A DNA stretch of 44,465 bases from Prevotellaceae bacterium (GTDB taxonomy: Bacteria > Bacteroidota > Bacteroidia > Bacteroidales > UBA932), in the NCBI GenBank assembly GCA_031257315.1, contig JAIROW010000187.1, positions 1 through 44,465 on the forward strand. The letters are read 5' to 3'. A program made the translations under genes and the position numbers. This document shows, piece by piece, positions 20,584 through 31,378 of this stretch. The notes beneath the pieces are model-generated. The model saw only the letters and a program-made list of their open reading frames with translations. It had not been told where the DNA came from and did no database searches. Every line of letters begins with the position of its first letter. Position 1 is the stretch's first letter.

Positions 20584-21306
20584 TTACCATCCGAAAGGAT
20601 TGTCATTACGTCTTTTATATACTGCATACGAAGTTTTTTCCGATTCGCTTCCAATTGAGTTTACTGCTTTGTATGTTATCGAAATAATTGTAGAATCTGC
20701 ATATAAATAATCTTGGTAAGCGTCTAATTTTAAAGAGACAAGCGCATCTGCAACATTATTTTTGCCGGTTTCGGTCGTATTGTGCCACAATCGCAAAAAA
20801 AGCGTATCGTGCCTGTGAAGCGACGGTTCTTCGATAAAACCGAAATTATGATACGAGTTCTTGTCTGAATATCTGATAAAAAAATGAGAAGTCAAATAGT
20901 TTTGTACAACCCACGAATTGACGCTGTATTTGTCAGAACCTGAAGTATAATCCAAAAAATTACTTGTACCGACGGTATCTACGCTTGATGGAAGAGCCTG
21001 TTCCTGAGTAGGTATCGGTATGACATTTGAGACGTCAACATACACGCCTGTACTGGTTTCGCTTACCGAATATGGGTTATAATAAAAAGCGACGAAAACT
21101 CTGTCGCCGTCTGTTCCCCATTTGCTATCCCAGACGTCGCCTTTCGGGTACAGGTAGAGTCCCTCGTCGGCGAGGAAATATTTACTGTTTTGTCCCTGTT
21201 TGACAATTGCATACTGCGATCCGTAAAACGACGCTTCTTTTCTGCTGCACGAAATCAGCAACAGTCCTGCTATTAGTGCAACTATTGATTTGTAAGATGT
21301 TTTCAT
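20584..21306 (-). CDS. NigD-like lipoprotein, function unknown
   Basis: Lipobox LLLISCSRKE. Overall shape resembles Bacteroidetes NigD-like proteins. Confidence 0.5.
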   Translation of the reverse strand: MKTSYKSIVALIAGLLLISCSRKEASFYGSQYAIVKQGQNSKYFLADEGLYLYPKGDVWDSKWGTDGDRVFVAFYYNPYSVSETSTGVYVDVSNVIPIPTQEQALPSSVDTVGTSNFLDYTSGSDKYSVNSWVVQNYLTSHFFIRYSDKNSYHNFGFIEEPSLHRHDTLFLRLWHNTTETGKNNVADALVSLKLDAYQDYLYADSTIISITYKAVNSIGSESEKTSYAVYKRRNDNPFGW

Positions 21307-21381
21307 ATCTCTAAACAGTGTTTTAATTTTATTTAATCGTTTTTAAATTCATTTTTTATTATTTGCGCGAACAGTTGGTTT

Positions 21382-22377
21382 TTACAGTGTCGGAAACGAA
21401 TTTTTACGCTGTGCGCCATTAAGTTTCATATACTTGTTGGGGTTGAACGAATCGACTGCTTTCAGAATGTTGTATGCTTCTTCGGTTTCCTGCTGCGGCG
21501 CTTCGGCAAAGATATTGATCAGCTCGTCGGCTTTTGCGTCGAAAAACATTTTCAGATAAACAGCCGATACTTCCGACTGACTTTCAAATGTGCGTTTCAG
21601 GTCTGTCAAAGCCTGCGTTATCTGTTTTCTGCCTTCTGACGAATTGTCGGTTAATCTGTCCAGCCCCATGCGGTGATATTTATAATATGCGTTGCGTTCG
21701 GGAACGAACAGGTTGCTTAAAATATTTTCTGCAATCCAGTATCTGTTTTTCCGGTTTGCATTTTCGTAGGGATTCCAGCCCGAATACCCTTCTTTTTGAG
21801 CGTAAGAGACAATTGTATGAGCGTTTTCAAAATATTCTGAACCGCCTTTAAGCGAGAATGTATCGTAATCGATACCCAAAATCAGATAGGCATAAAAAGC
21901 CATCACCGAAGTAAGATTCGATTTAAACGAGCGTAAATCAAAATCCAGACGGTCAAATTCGATATATTCAAAACTGAAATCGTCGTCTAAATGATTTAGC
22001 GTAATTGTCTGATATGAAGAAGCATATACAGGTCTGTGCGCCTGAATCTGCAATGTTCCCGAATATCTGGAACCGTTTGCTTCGTTTACAGTTATATAAA
22101 ACGAACAGTCGATACGTTCGACTTCCGAAAAAGCATTGTCCGTCCATCTTGTTCCGTTCATAAATTCGTTAAGGGAAGTTTGCAGTGTTGTAAATATGCT
22201 TTTGTTTGTACCCTGAATTTTTGATGAATTTACTGTAACATTGCATCTTAGCTCCTGAGCTTCTGCCGAAACAGCCAGTACCGCAACAAATATCGTCGCG
22301 TGTAAAAATATGGCGAGACGCATGACAGACTGCGATATTTTTTTATATAAAACCCTGTTATTCAATACCAATTCCAT
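21382..22377 (-). CDS. porD: DUF4835 / PorD-type IX secretion-associated protein
   Basis: QELRCNVTVNSSKIQGTNKSIFTTLQTSLNEFMNGTRWT...FYAYLILGIDYDTFSLKGG...GWNPYENANRKNRYWIAENIL is characteristic of DUF4835. Confidence 0.88.
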   Translation of the reverse strand: MELVLNNRVLYKKISQSVMRLAIFLHATIFVAVLAVSAEAQELRCNVTVNSSKIQGTNKSIFTTLQTSLNEFMNGTRWTDNAFSEVERIDCSFYITVNEANGSRYSGTLQIQAHRPVYASSYQTITLNHLDDDFSFEYIEFDRLDFDLRSFKSNLTSVMAFYAYLILGIDYDTFSLKGGSEYFENAHTIVSYAQKEGYSGWNPYENANRKNRYWIAENILSNLFVPERNAYYKYHRMGLDRLTDNSSEGRKQITQALTDLKRTFESQSEVSAVYLKMFFDAKADELINIFAEAPQQETEEAYNILKAVDSFNPNKYMKLNGAQRKNSFPTL

Positions 22378-22400
22378 TTCTAAATCATAAAAATATTGCG

Positions 22401-22431
22401 CAAAGTTACATATTTTCCTTCAAAACGCAAA
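22401..22431 (-). promoter_or_regulatory. Bacteroidetes-type promoter (-7 TAnnTTTG, -33 TTTTG) upstream of the DUF4835 gene
   Basis: CAAAGTTA at 22401-22408 (reverse complement TAACTTTG) with CAAAA at 22428, 19-nt spacing. Confidence 0.5.
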
Positions 22432-22492
22432 ATATGAATTATGAATTATTTGATTACCGCAAAATTAATTCCATCAACTGAAAACTGAAAAC

Positions 22493-23086
22493 TCATAATC
22501 CTATTTTTTCTGTTATGGCGTTAAAATCGTCTGTGTTTTCTGAAAAATTATACACATCGACATCAATAGACAACGATTTTCCTTCGTATGTTTCAATCCA
22601 GTTTTCGTATCTTTCGTTTAAACTTTGGAGATAATCGGGACGAATGTTTGTTTCGTATTCTCTGCCGCGTTTTTGAATTTGCTTAACCAGAGTCGGAACA
22701 GATGCTTTGAGATATATCAGCAAATCGGGCGGCGGAATCAGACTTGTCATTATGTTGTACAGCGATATGTATGTGTCAAAATCCCGTTGCGACATCAGTC
22801 CCATGTTAAGGAGAGCCGGAGCAAATATACATGCGTCTTCATAAATGGTTCTGTCCTGAATGACGGATTTTGCACTTTTTTTTATGTCGAGTATGTTTTC
22901 GTACCGCAAACCGAGAAAAAATATCTGCAAATTGAACGACCATTCGTGCATGTCTTCATAAAAATCTATAAGATAGGGGTTTAATTCAGGATTGTCGTAC
23001 TGAACCTCCCATTCGTAGCGGCGGGAAAGCATTGTTGCCAAAGTTGTTTTTCCGCTGCCGATATTTCCTGCAATTGCTATGTGCAT
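22493..23086 (-). CDS. Deoxynucleoside kinase
   Basis: IAIAGNIGSGKTTLA, QDRTIYEDACIFA, PDLLIYLKASVPTLVKQIQKRGREYE. Confidence 0.92.
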   Translation of the reverse strand: MHIAIAGNIGSGKTTLATMLSRRYEWEVQYDNPELNPYLIDFYEDMHEWSFNLQIFFLGLRYENILDIKKSAKSVIQDRTIYEDACIFAPALLNMGLMSQRDFDTYISLYNIMTSLIPPPDLLIYLKASVPTLVKQIQKRGREYETNIRPDYLQSLNERYENWIETYEGKSLSIDVDVYNFSENTDDFNAITEKIGL

Positions 23087-23159
23087 TATTATATTGTATT
23101 ATATTTTATGTTTACAATTTAAAATCAGTATTGGCGTTGTGCAAATTTTATTATATGAT

Positions 23160-23930
23160 TTAGAATTTCAGATGTTTGATGGAACGTCCGTCGCGTTTTA
23201 TCAGTTTCAGCGATTCGATTCCGAGTTTTACGTGCGTAGCTACAAAATTTTCAGTTACCTTTCTGTCGCTTTCGGCGGTTTTTATTCCGCTCGAAATCAT
23301 CGGCATGTCGGAAGTCAGCAGCAGCGCTCCCGTGCTGATATTATTTGCAAAACCGACAGTAAAAATTGTTGCCGTTTCCATGTCTATTGCAATACAGCGG
23401 ATTTGTTTCAGATATTTTTTAAACTCTTCGTCATGTTCCCATACTCGCCGATTTGTGGTATAAACAGTTCCAGTCCAGTAATCCAGTCCCATGTCTCTGA
23501 CTGTTGTCGAAACGGCTCGTTGCAGGCTGAATGCTGGTAATGCAGGGACTTCGGGCGGCAGATAGTCTGTCGATGTTCCGTCGCCGCGTATGGCGGCAAT
23601 CGGGAGTATAAAATCGCCCAGACTGTTTTTGTTTTTCAGCGTTCCACATTTTCCCAGAAAAAGTACGGCTTTCGGCGTAATTGCCGATAAAAAATCCATA
23701 ATAATAGCCGCGTTTGGGCTGCCCATGCCAAAATTGATCATGGTTATTCCGTCGGCTGTGGCGCACGGCATGTTTGCGTTTTCGTCGAATATCCTTACGT
23801 CGTTCCATTCGGCAAACAGATTCAGATATTTTTTGAAATTGGAGAGCAATATATAGTCTCCAAATTCGTCAACTTTGCACCCTGTGTATCTCGGCAACCA
23901 GTTTAACACTATTTCTTCTTTTGTTTTCAT
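23160..23930 (-). CDS. amn: AMP nucleosidase (short Bacteroidetes type)
   Basis: INFGMGSPNAAIIMDFL, LFLGKCGTLK, AIDMETATIFTVGFANNISTGALLLTSDMPM. Confidence 0.88.
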   Translation of the reverse strand: MKTKEEIVLNWLPRYTGCKVDEFGDYILLSNFKKYLNLFAEWNDVRIFDENANMPCATADGITMINFGMGSPNAAIIMDFLSAITPKAVLFLGKCGTLKNKNSLGDFILPIAAIRGDGTSTDYLPPEVPALPAFSLQRAVSTTVRDMGLDYWTGTVYTTNRRVWEHDEEFKKYLKQIRCIAIDMETATIFTVGFANNISTGALLLTSDMPMISSGIKTAESDRKVTENFVATHVKLGIESLKLIKRDGRSIKHLKF

Positions 23931-23942
23931 AATCTTTTGGTT

Positions 23943-26108
23943 TTATTCTGTTGTTATAATCAAATTTTTGTCGTTTAAAAGCATGTCATGAGTTATAAAC
24001 AATCCTTTAAGAATATTGTTTCCACAGACAATATCTGTGATTTTTTTTCCATTGCCTTTTTTCGTAATGGTAAACTGAGTTTTATTGTCAAAAGTAAATT
24101 TCACTTTGTCGAACAGGGGGACAGAGATTATATATTCGGGGTCTGCCGGAGAATATGTATATAATCCTGTTGCATTAAATACATACCACGACGACATTTC
24201 TCCCGCGTCGTCCATGCCGGCGTAGGCTAATTTTTCAACTCCCATGTCGTAAAAACGGTTCATTATGCTGTCGAGTATGCGCTGCGTTTTTTCCTGTTTT
24301 CCAATAAGGCTGTAAACATACGGCACGCTGTGATCCGGCTGATTTCCATGACAGTAGTTACCAATAAACCCAGTCATGTTATGAGCCTCGTATCCGCGCC
24401 ATGGCTCTGAAAACAGGGAATCAAGTTTGTTTTCAACCGCTTTTATGTTCGGGTATAACGCCAACATTCCTTCCGTGTCATGCGGAGCGAAAAACAGTGA
24501 TTGCCACGCATTTGCTTCTCTGTACATGTATGCGAAATAGGGATAATAAGGGTCAAAATCCTTTATCCAGTTTCCGTTGTCAATGCGTCCGCGCCAGAAT
24601 CCGGTCGAGGGGTCGAACAGGTTTTTGTAGTTTTTGGAACGCTTCATTAACATATCGTAACTGTCGCTGTCGTTTAATATTTTTGCTATCAGTGCGGTAG
24701 CGTAATCGTCGTAGGCATACTCCAGCGTTTTTGTTACAGCAGCCTTATATTCGTCCCATGTCGGTACGTTGACCGTATCTTTTTCGGCAATCCATCCATT
24801 TTCAATATATTCGTCGAGATACGGTCTGCCCCCACGTCCCGAAACCATAGAATTTTTCAGCATAAGTTTATAGGCTCGCGCGAGGTCAAAACCCCTTAAT
24901 CCTCTCAAATAAGCGCCGGCAACAAAAACCGAAGCATGGTCTCCGTGAAAAAATGTCGGCATATATCCGCCCTGTTTTTCGCCTCTGTCAGTTATCGACC
25001 TGATAATGTCGGTTGCCACATCGGGAGTCAATATTGTTAACAGTATCAATTTATTACGGTAGTCGTCCCAGAAAGAAGGGTCGGTATAATAACGAAATTC
25101 TCCGTTAACAGTATTTCCTTTTGCATCTGTATAATCGCCGTTAATATCGCTGCGCAGAGCAGGCCATAAAAATGAACGGTAAAGACATGAATAAAATATT
25201 GTTTTTTCCCGTTTTGTTTTTCCCTCCACAACTATTTTTGACAGGAGTTTTTCCCATATACTGTCAGCTTCTCTGCAAACCTGCGTAAATGTTTTGTGTA
25301 TCATTTCTGATTCAAGATTGGTTTTTGCATTTTCTATACTTACAAATGAAAATCCAATTTTCAGTTCAAGTATCTGTTCTTTTTTACCGTTTTTATTGCT
25401 GCGAAACTTAACAGCCGAAACTTCGTGTTTGCCGTCTTTAACCTGCACTATGTCATCTATTTCGCAGTTTGAAACTGCATAAAAATACATTTTGCCTTCG
25501 GCATTTTGAAATCCCGTAAAAATATTTTTTCCCGCTTTCCGTATATCCCATTCGGAGACCCTGTTATTCGAGCGTTTCATATCTGCAATCAATTCTTTTT
25601 CAACATTCTCCGGATATGTATATTTATGATATGCGCAGCGCAGCGTCGCCGTCAGTTCAGCATTGATACCGTATCTTTCGAGAAAAACCTGATAGTATCC
25701 GGGTTTTGCCGATTCTCTGTCATGACTGAACCGCGAACAGTAATTGTCAGGTGAAATCGCGCCGGTTACTGGCAGCAGCGGTATGTGAAGCAGATTCCAG
25801 TGTCCCTTGTTTGTATGGCTAAAACCGTAAATAACAGTATCTTCATACTGATAGCCTGCTCCGCTCCGGAATTTGGTAACGGGACTTAACTGAACCATGG
25901 CATTGGGAAGCGACGCTCCGGGGAAAACTTCCGCGCCCCAGGTACGTTCCTTCATTTTGCGCACATATCCGAGATCTTCTGGATTCCAGAGAGTTGCAGT
26001 CCCCAAAAACGGATTTACATAACCCGTAAGACTTCCGCTCGACAAACTGCAAGCTGTCAATAAGCAAATTGATGCACTCAAAAGACAATTATTCAAAATT
26101 TTATACAT
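23943..26108 (-). CDS. GH92-family alpha-mannosidase-like glycoside hydrolase (lipoprotein)
   Basis: VFPGASLPNAMVQLSPVTK, GFSHTNKGHW, LYRSFLWPALRSDINGDYTDAKG, YFPYFAYMYREANAWQSLFFAPHD-type motifs and GMDDAGEMSSWYVFNATGLY. Confidence 0.93.
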   Translation of the reverse strand: MYKILNNCLLSASICLLTACSLSSGSLTGYVNPFLGTATLWNPEDLGYVRKMKERTWGAEVFPGASLPNAMVQLSPVTKFRSGAGYQYEDTVIYGFSHTNKGHWNLLHIPLLPVTGAISPDNYCSRFSHDRESAKPGYYQVFLERYGINAELTATLRCAYHKYTYPENVEKELIADMKRSNNRVSEWDIRKAGKNIFTGFQNAEGKMYFYAVSNCEIDDIVQVKDGKHEVSAVKFRSNKNGKKEQILELKIGFSFVSIENAKTNLESEMIHKTFTQVCREADSIWEKLLSKIVVEGKTKREKTIFYSCLYRSFLWPALRSDINGDYTDAKGNTVNGEFRYYTDPSFWDDYRNKLILLTILTPDVATDIIRSITDRGEKQGGYMPTFFHGDHASVFVAGAYLRGLRGFDLARAYKLMLKNSMVSGRGGRPYLDEYIENGWIAEKDTVNVPTWDEYKAAVTKTLEYAYDDYATALIAKILNDSDSYDMLMKRSKNYKNLFDPSTGFWRGRIDNGNWIKDFDPYYPYFAYMYREANAWQSLFFAPHDTEGMLALYPNIKAVENKLDSLFSEPWRGYEAHNMTGFIGNYCHGNQPDHSVPYVYSLIGKQEKTQRILDSIMNRFYDMGVEKLAYAGMDDAGEMSSWYVFNATGLYTYSPADPEYIISVPLFDKVKFTFDNKTQFTITKKGNGKKITDIVCGNNILKGLFITHDMLLNDKNLIITTE

Positions 26109-26396
26109 AACTATTCAAAATTTTATTAATATAACCGGTACGGTTTTTACTTTATTTTTCGACAAAGTTAATATCTTTTGTCGAATATCCGCATATCCTG
26201 TTCAAAACATATACCTGTCAACTGATTTTACAGGCTTTCAAATTCCATGAATGAAATATACAGAAAAACTGGAATTTTACGCTGCAAAAAAACTGGAAAA
26301 AGCTCATTACTGTACTTTCGGTTCAATATTAATGAACAGTAACAGAATTTTACTGCTCGAAAAAATTCGTCAATTAGAGATTATGTAGATTTATTT

Positions 26397-26627
26397 ATGC
26401 GAATATCAGGTGTTGCAAAAGTTTTTTTAACCAGAATGGACTTAATTTTCATAACCGCATACAAGCAAAGCGCGGTTTGCGGTAGCACAATAGTTCTCAT
26501 CTTTGCCTGTAAGGCGAAACTTTAACAAGGGGTTGCAACCCCTTGTTAAGCCGCAGGCAACGCTATCGCTCGCCTGCGGTTATGCAAATCGCTGTACTGA
26601 AAGGACTTTTTTACTCCTGATTCGCAT
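26397..26627 (-). repeat. Modular palindromic intergenic element, copy C (231 bp, module-swapped)
   Basis: ATGCGAATATCAGG ... CTCCTGATTCGCAT. Shares the CATAACCGCATAC..GCGGT, TTTGCCTGTAAGGC and CCGCAGGCAACGCTATCGCTCGCCTGCGG modules. Confidence 0.88.
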
Positions 26628-26683
26628 AAATTATGGCTTTGTTTAAATTTTAGCATATTTTTACATCGCCTCCGTCGTATTAA

Positions 26684-27415
26684 TTACCTGTAAAAATCCA
26701 TAAAAGCCTCAACGTTTTCGCGTGGAAGAAGCAAAGTTATCAGTCCGGCAGAATACGGTGCAATATCGTCCGGATTGTAGTAAAATACAAGTCCCGAAGC
26801 AGTAAAAGCAAACGTGTCGCTCAGCTGAAAAACATTATCTTTAAATCTGTATAATTCATACATCTTTTCATCGGGATTCATTCCTGACTGTTTTTTAAAT
26901 TCAATTTCAGCCATCTTTAAAAACTCCTGTTTGTCGGAGACTGTCAGATTGTCGGGAACAATTCTGGAACCGTCTTTCATGTTTAGAACAAAGCAGTATT
27001 TTCCAAAATTTTTGCGCACGCCCTCTCTGTCTAAAAACCAGTTATATGTAAATGAGATAATTCGATTATTCTGATAAACGTCTTTGGGTAAAATTTCAAG
27101 TTTAAAAACATGTTTAACCTGTTCGTTGACAAAATTTTTTACCGACATTTCAATATCCAATTTGTTTGAAATATTAAACCACGAAGCAAACAGTAATCCA
27201 GTATGCTTCATAATTGAATCTTTAAGATATTGAGGCGCATCGATGGGAGTAAAATATTTTATCAAAATTTTGCACGTCGAATCAGGGTCGGAACTGTTTT
27301 GTTCAATTGTCGTCATTTCAAAATTGACGGCTGAATTTAACGGTTTGCCGGTTTCCATACATGAAACAAATAATGTCAAACCTGTATATAACAGGCAAAT
27401 ACAAATTTTTTTCAT
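26684..27415 (-). CDS. DUF3298/RsiV-like lipoprotein
   Basis: Lipobox TLFVSCMETG. C-terminal DNLTVSDKQEFLKMAEIEFKK...FAFTASGLVFYYNPDDIAPYSAGLITLLLPRENVEAFM is typical of DUF3298. Confidence 0.75.
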   Translation of the reverse strand: MKKICICLLYTGLTLFVSCMETGKPLNSAVNFEMTTIEQNSSDPDSTCKILIKYFTPIDAPQYLKDSIMKHTGLLFASWFNISNKLDIEMSVKNFVNEQVKHVFKLEILPKDVYQNNRIISFTYNWFLDREGVRKNFGKYCFVLNMKDGSRIVPDNLTVSDKQEFLKMAEIEFKKQSGMNPDEKMYELYRFKDNVFQLSDTFAFTASGLVFYYNPDDIAPYSAGLITLLLPRENVEAFMDFYR

Positions 27416-27424
27416 CGTTAACGT

Positions 27425-28732
27425 CTATTTTTGCCGCAATACAATTGACACCGGTACTCCGGTCAGTTCAAAGTGTTTACGTAATTTATTTTCCAGAAAC
27501 CGTTTGTATGTGCTGCTGACGTATTGCGGAAGATTGCAGAAAAATGCAAATGTGGGCGAAGGCGTGGGCAATTGCGTTATATATTTGATTTTAACGTATT
27601 TACCCTTTATTGCAGGAGGCGGATACGCCAAAATTTCTTCAAGCATAACTTCATTTATCTTTGTGGTTGAAATTTTTCGCCTGCGATTTTCATACACTCT
27701 TGTAACAGATTGCAAAACATCAAATATTCTCTGTTTATTTATTACAGAGGTGAAAATTATTGGAATATCGTTGAATGGAGCGATTTTTTTTCTGATTGAT
27801 TCCGTATATTCTTTCATCAGGTTACTGTCCTTATTTTCAATCAAATCCCATTTATTGACTACAATTACACAACCTTTCCTGTTTCTTTCAACAAGTCTGA
27901 ATATGCTCATATCCTGAGTTTCAACGCCGGAAGTTGCGTCGATCATTAATACGCAAACGTCTGAATATTCGATTGCTCTGATTGCTCTCATTCCCGAATA
28001 AAATTCGAGATTGTCGGTTACTTTTGTTTTTTTTCGCAGTCCGGCGGTATCAATCAAATTAAACTCAAAACCAAATTTGCTGTATCTCACAGTTATGCTG
28101 TCGCGCGTAGTTCCAGCAATATCGGTTACAATATTTCTGTCTTCGCCAAGCAAGGCATTAGTCAGAGAAGATTTGCCGACATTCGGTTTGCCGACAACGG
28201 CAATGTTCGGAATATTTTCTTCCTGATTTTCAGTATTATTTGAAAAATCGGCAACAATTGCGTCTAACAATTCGCCCGTACCGCTTCCGTTGATAGACGA
28301 AATACTCCACGGGTCTCCAAGTCCCAGCGAATAAAACTGGGCTGCGTCGAACAGTCTGTTTGAATTGTCAACCTTGTTTGAAACAAGAAAAACTTTTTTG
28401 CCGGAACGTCGCAAAATGTTTGCAATTTCATCGTCGAAATCGGTAATTCCGCAGGTAACGTCCACCATAAACAGAATAATATCAGCTTCTTCGATAGCGA
28501 TAAGAACCTGTTTTCGGATTTCGGTTTCAAAAATATCCTCTGTATTTATGGCGTATCCTCCCGTATCAATCACCGAAAATTCCTTGCCGTTCCAGTCCGA
28601 TTTTCCATAGATTCTGTCGCGCGTAACTCCGGCAGTCTCATCTACAATAGATTGGCGCATTCCTGTCAAACGGTTGAACAGTGTTGATTTTCCAACATTT
28701 GGACGACCTACAATAGCTACAATATTTCCCAT
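27425..28732 (-). CDS. der: Ribosome biogenesis GTPase Der (EngA)
   Basis: Tandem GTPase domains: [20 protein letters not shown] and [21 protein letters not shown], plus a KH-like C-terminus. Confidence 0.97.
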   Translation of the reverse strand: MGNIVAIVGRPNVGKSTLFNRLTGMRQSIVDETAGVTRDRIYGKSDWNGKEFSVIDTGGYAINTEDIFETEIRKQVLIAIEEADIILFMVDVTCGITDFDDEIANILRRSGKKVFLVSNKVDNSNRLFDAAQFYSLGLGDPWSISSINGSGTGELLDAIVADFSNNTENQEENIPNIAVVGKPNVGKSSLTNALLGEDRNIVTDIAGTTRDSITVRYSKFGFEFNLIDTAGLRKKTKVTDNLEFYSGMRAIRAIEYSDVCVLMIDATSGVETQDMSIFRLVERNRKGCVIVVNKWDLIENKDSNLMKEYTESIRKKIAPFNDIPIIFTSVINKQRIFDVLQSVTRVYENRRRKISTTKINEVMLEEILAYPPPAIKGKYVKIKYITQLPTPSPTFAFFCNLPQYVSSTYKRFLENKLRKHFELTGVPVSIVLRQK

Positions 28733-28769
28733 TTTCGACTTTTATTATAATAAAAATATGATACAAATT

Positions 28770-31211
28770 TCACCTTAAAACCGCTCCCGTTTCTTTTTCA
28801 AACGCTTTCAACAGGTTATTCATTATCTGCTCTACACTGCTGTCTGTCAATGTTTTTTCTTCGTCGCGGATTGTAAAACTCAAAGCGTACTGTTTTTTGT
28901 CAGGAGCAAGTTTGTCTCCTTCGTAAATATCAAACAGACCAACGCCTTTTAAAAGTTTTCTCTCGGTGCGGAAAGCAATGTCGCGCAAAACCGAAAAACT
29001 GACATTTTTATCAATCACAAGAGCAAGGTCTCTGCGGACTTCCGGAAAACGTGCAAGTTCTCTGAAATTTGTTTTATTTTGTCTAACAAAGTTCATCAAA
29101 GCCGGAAAACTGATTTCGGCAAAAAATACATCTTGATTGACGTCTAAATTTTTACGCAAATTTTTCGACACAATTCCCATGTTAAGTACCGGCTTTCCTT
29201 TCGGTACGCTCAAACTCATTCCGTCGGCAAAAATATCTTTCGGCACGTCGCCAATGCTTAAATTATGAACTGCAACGCCAAAACGCAGCAATATTTTTTC
29301 AACATGCGTTTTAAGAGTAAAAAAGTTGGATAATTCCGCTTTTTTGTTCCACGACGGCGAATTTTCGTTTCCGGTTATAAACAGTGCAATTTTGGTTTCT
29401 TCTCTGTAATTATTCAGTCTGTCAGGCGATTGCGTTTCTCTGTATTCATAAACGTTTCCCGTTTCATAAAATTTAAGGTCTGATTTTTTATGATTTATGT
29501 TTCCGGCAATCGCTTCCAGTCCGCCGAACAGCAAAGTCTGTCGCATAACATTCAATTCGTTGCTCAGAGGGTTGAGAATTTTAACGCAGTTTTCCGGTTT
29601 ATATGTTTCAAGGCTTTCGTAGTATCCTGATTTTGTGAGCGAATTTGACATTATTTCTCTGAAACCGTTTGCCGTAAGAAAATCCGATATACTGTTGATT
29701 AACTTGTCTTTATCGGGTTTGCGAACATAGCTGAGCGTTGAATGAACTATATTTGGAATTTCTATACTGTTATATCCGTAGATACGTAAAATATCTTCTA
29801 TCACGTCAATTTCTCGCTGTACGTCAACGCGATAGGTTGGAGACAGAACTGTAAAACCGTCTTCATTTCTGTCGATTATCTTCATTTCCAGAGCTTCGAC
29901 TATGCTTTGGATTTCGTCGGCAGGAATATTTTTTCCAATGATTCTGTATATATTGTTGTATGACAGTTTTATCTCGGCAGGCTCAATTACTTGCGGATAA
30001 ATATCAATAATGTCTGACGAAATTTCGCCTTCTCCAAGTTCTTTGATTAACAGGGCTGCGCGTTTCAGTGCATAAACAGTCATATTCGGATCTGTTCCGC
30101 GCTCGAAACGAAATGAAGAATCAGTGAACAGACCGTGAAACCGCGAAGTTTTACGAATTGATTCAGGATTGAAACAGGCAGATTCTATAAAAACGCTGGT
30201 TGTTTCATCAGTAACTCCCGAATCAAGTCCGCCAAAAACTCCGGCAATACACATCGGTTTCGACTGATCGCAAATCATTAAATCAGATGATTTTAATTTA
30301 CGGATTTCTCCGTCAAGAGTTTTAAATTCGCAACCTTCGTCGCAGACGCGAACATTTATTTTGCGTCCGTCAACTTTGTCGGCGTCGAAAGCATGTAAAG
30401 GCTGTCCCAGTTCGTGGAGAACGAAATTTGTTACGTCCACCACATTGTTTTTTGGCTTGATTCCTATGGCTTTCAAACATTTTTGCAACCATTCGGGCGA
30501 GGGTTTTACTTTGAGATTCGAGACTGTAATTCCTGAATATCTGAAACATCTGTCCGTATCTTCGACAGAAACCTCAAACGGATTCTCATAATTATCAATC
30601 ATAAAGGCAGATACGTCTGGCAGCACAGCCTTTGTTCTGAAAAATGCCGACAAATCGCGAGCCGTACCGTAGTGCGAAGCCGCGTCGATTCTGTTGGGCG
30701 TAAGTCCGATTTCAAAAACATAATCGTCTTCGAGTTGCAGTATTTCTTTGAGGCTGACGCCCGGAATGGCTTCGCCGTCAAGTACCATTATTCCTTCGTG
30801 AGAATTTCCGATACCGAGTTCATCTTCGGCGCATATCATTCCAAACGATTCTACTCCCCGTATTTTTGATTTTTTTATTTTCACTTCATCGCCTGACGAA
30901 AAATACAGAGTCGTTCCTGTCGTGGCAACCGCAACTTTTTGTCCCTTAGATACATTCGGAGCGCCGCACACGATTTGCAGCGGTTTGTCAGCGCCAATAT
31001 CGACCGTCGTTACTTTAAGTTTGTCGGCGTCGGGATGTTTTTCGCACGATAAAACTTCGCCGACAACAACGCCGTTCAATCCACCCTTAACGCTTTCGAT
31101 ACGCTCGACCGATTCCACTTCAAGACCTGTGGAAGTTAATATATTTGCGACCACTTCAGGCGTGCCGCATTGAGTCAGGTAATTTTTTAGCCAGTTATAA
31201 GATATTTTCAT
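28770..31211 (-). CDS. pheT: Phenylalanine--tRNA ligase beta subunit
   Basis: MKISYNWLKNYL; GVVVGEVLSCEKHPDADKLKVTTVDIG; QIVCGAPNVSKGQKVAVA; ARFPEVRRDLALVID. Confidence 0.98.
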   Translation of the reverse strand: MKISYNWLKNYLTQCGTPEVVANILTSTGLEVESVERIESVKGGLNGVVVGEVLSCEKHPDADKLKVTTVDIGADKPLQIVCGAPNVSKGQKVAVATTGTTLYFSSGDEVKIKKSKIRGVESFGMICAEDELGIGNSHEGIMVLDGEAIPGVSLKEILQLEDDYVFEIGLTPNRIDAASHYGTARDLSAFFRTKAVLPDVSAFMIDNYENPFEVSVEDTDRCFRYSGITVSNLKVKPSPEWLQKCLKAIGIKPKNNVVDVTNFVLHELGQPLHAFDADKVDGRKINVRVCDEGCEFKTLDGEIRKLKSSDLMICDQSKPMCIAGVFGGLDSGVTDETTSVFIESACFNPESIRKTSRFHGLFTDSSFRFERGTDPNMTVYALKRAALLIKELGEGEISSDIIDIYPQVIEPAEIKLSYNNIYRIIGKNIPADEIQSIVEALEMKIIDRNEDGFTVLSPTYRVDVQREIDVIEDILRIYGYNSIEIPNIVHSTLSYVRKPDKDKLINSISDFLTANGFREIMSNSLTKSGYYESLETYKPENCVKILNPLSNELNVMRQTLLFGGLEAIAGNINHKKSDLKFYETGNVYEYRETQSPDRLNNYREETKIALFITGNENSPSWNKKAELSNFFTLKTHVEKILLRFGVAVHNLSIGDVPKDIFADGMSLSVPKGKPVLNMGIVSKNLRKNLDVNQDVFFAEISFPALMNFVRQNKTNFRELARFPEVRRDLALVIDKNVSFSVLRDIAFRTERKLLKGVGLFDIYEGDKLAPDKKQYALSFTIRDEEKTLTDSSVEQIMNNLLKAFEKETGAVLR

Positions 31212-31330
31212 ACAATACTTTATAAAAATTTTGACTGTTCAAAATCTTGGCAAAGGTAGTAAAATATTTGTAAAACAAGAAAATGCACCATTTTATTTAC
31301 CACTGTACTGGATTCAAAGGAAAACCACAA

Positions 31331-31360
31331 TTTTCATAACCGCGAGCCGTTGACCTGCGA
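31331..31360. repeat. Degenerate fragment of the modular palindromic element
   Basis: AATTTTCATAACCGCGAGCCGTTGACCTGCG (31329-31359) resembles AATTTTCATAACCGCAGGCGAGCGATAGCGTTGCCTGCGG. Lies 3' of cls. Confidence 0.5.
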
Positions 31361-31378
31361 AAATTTCAAAGTGCAAAA

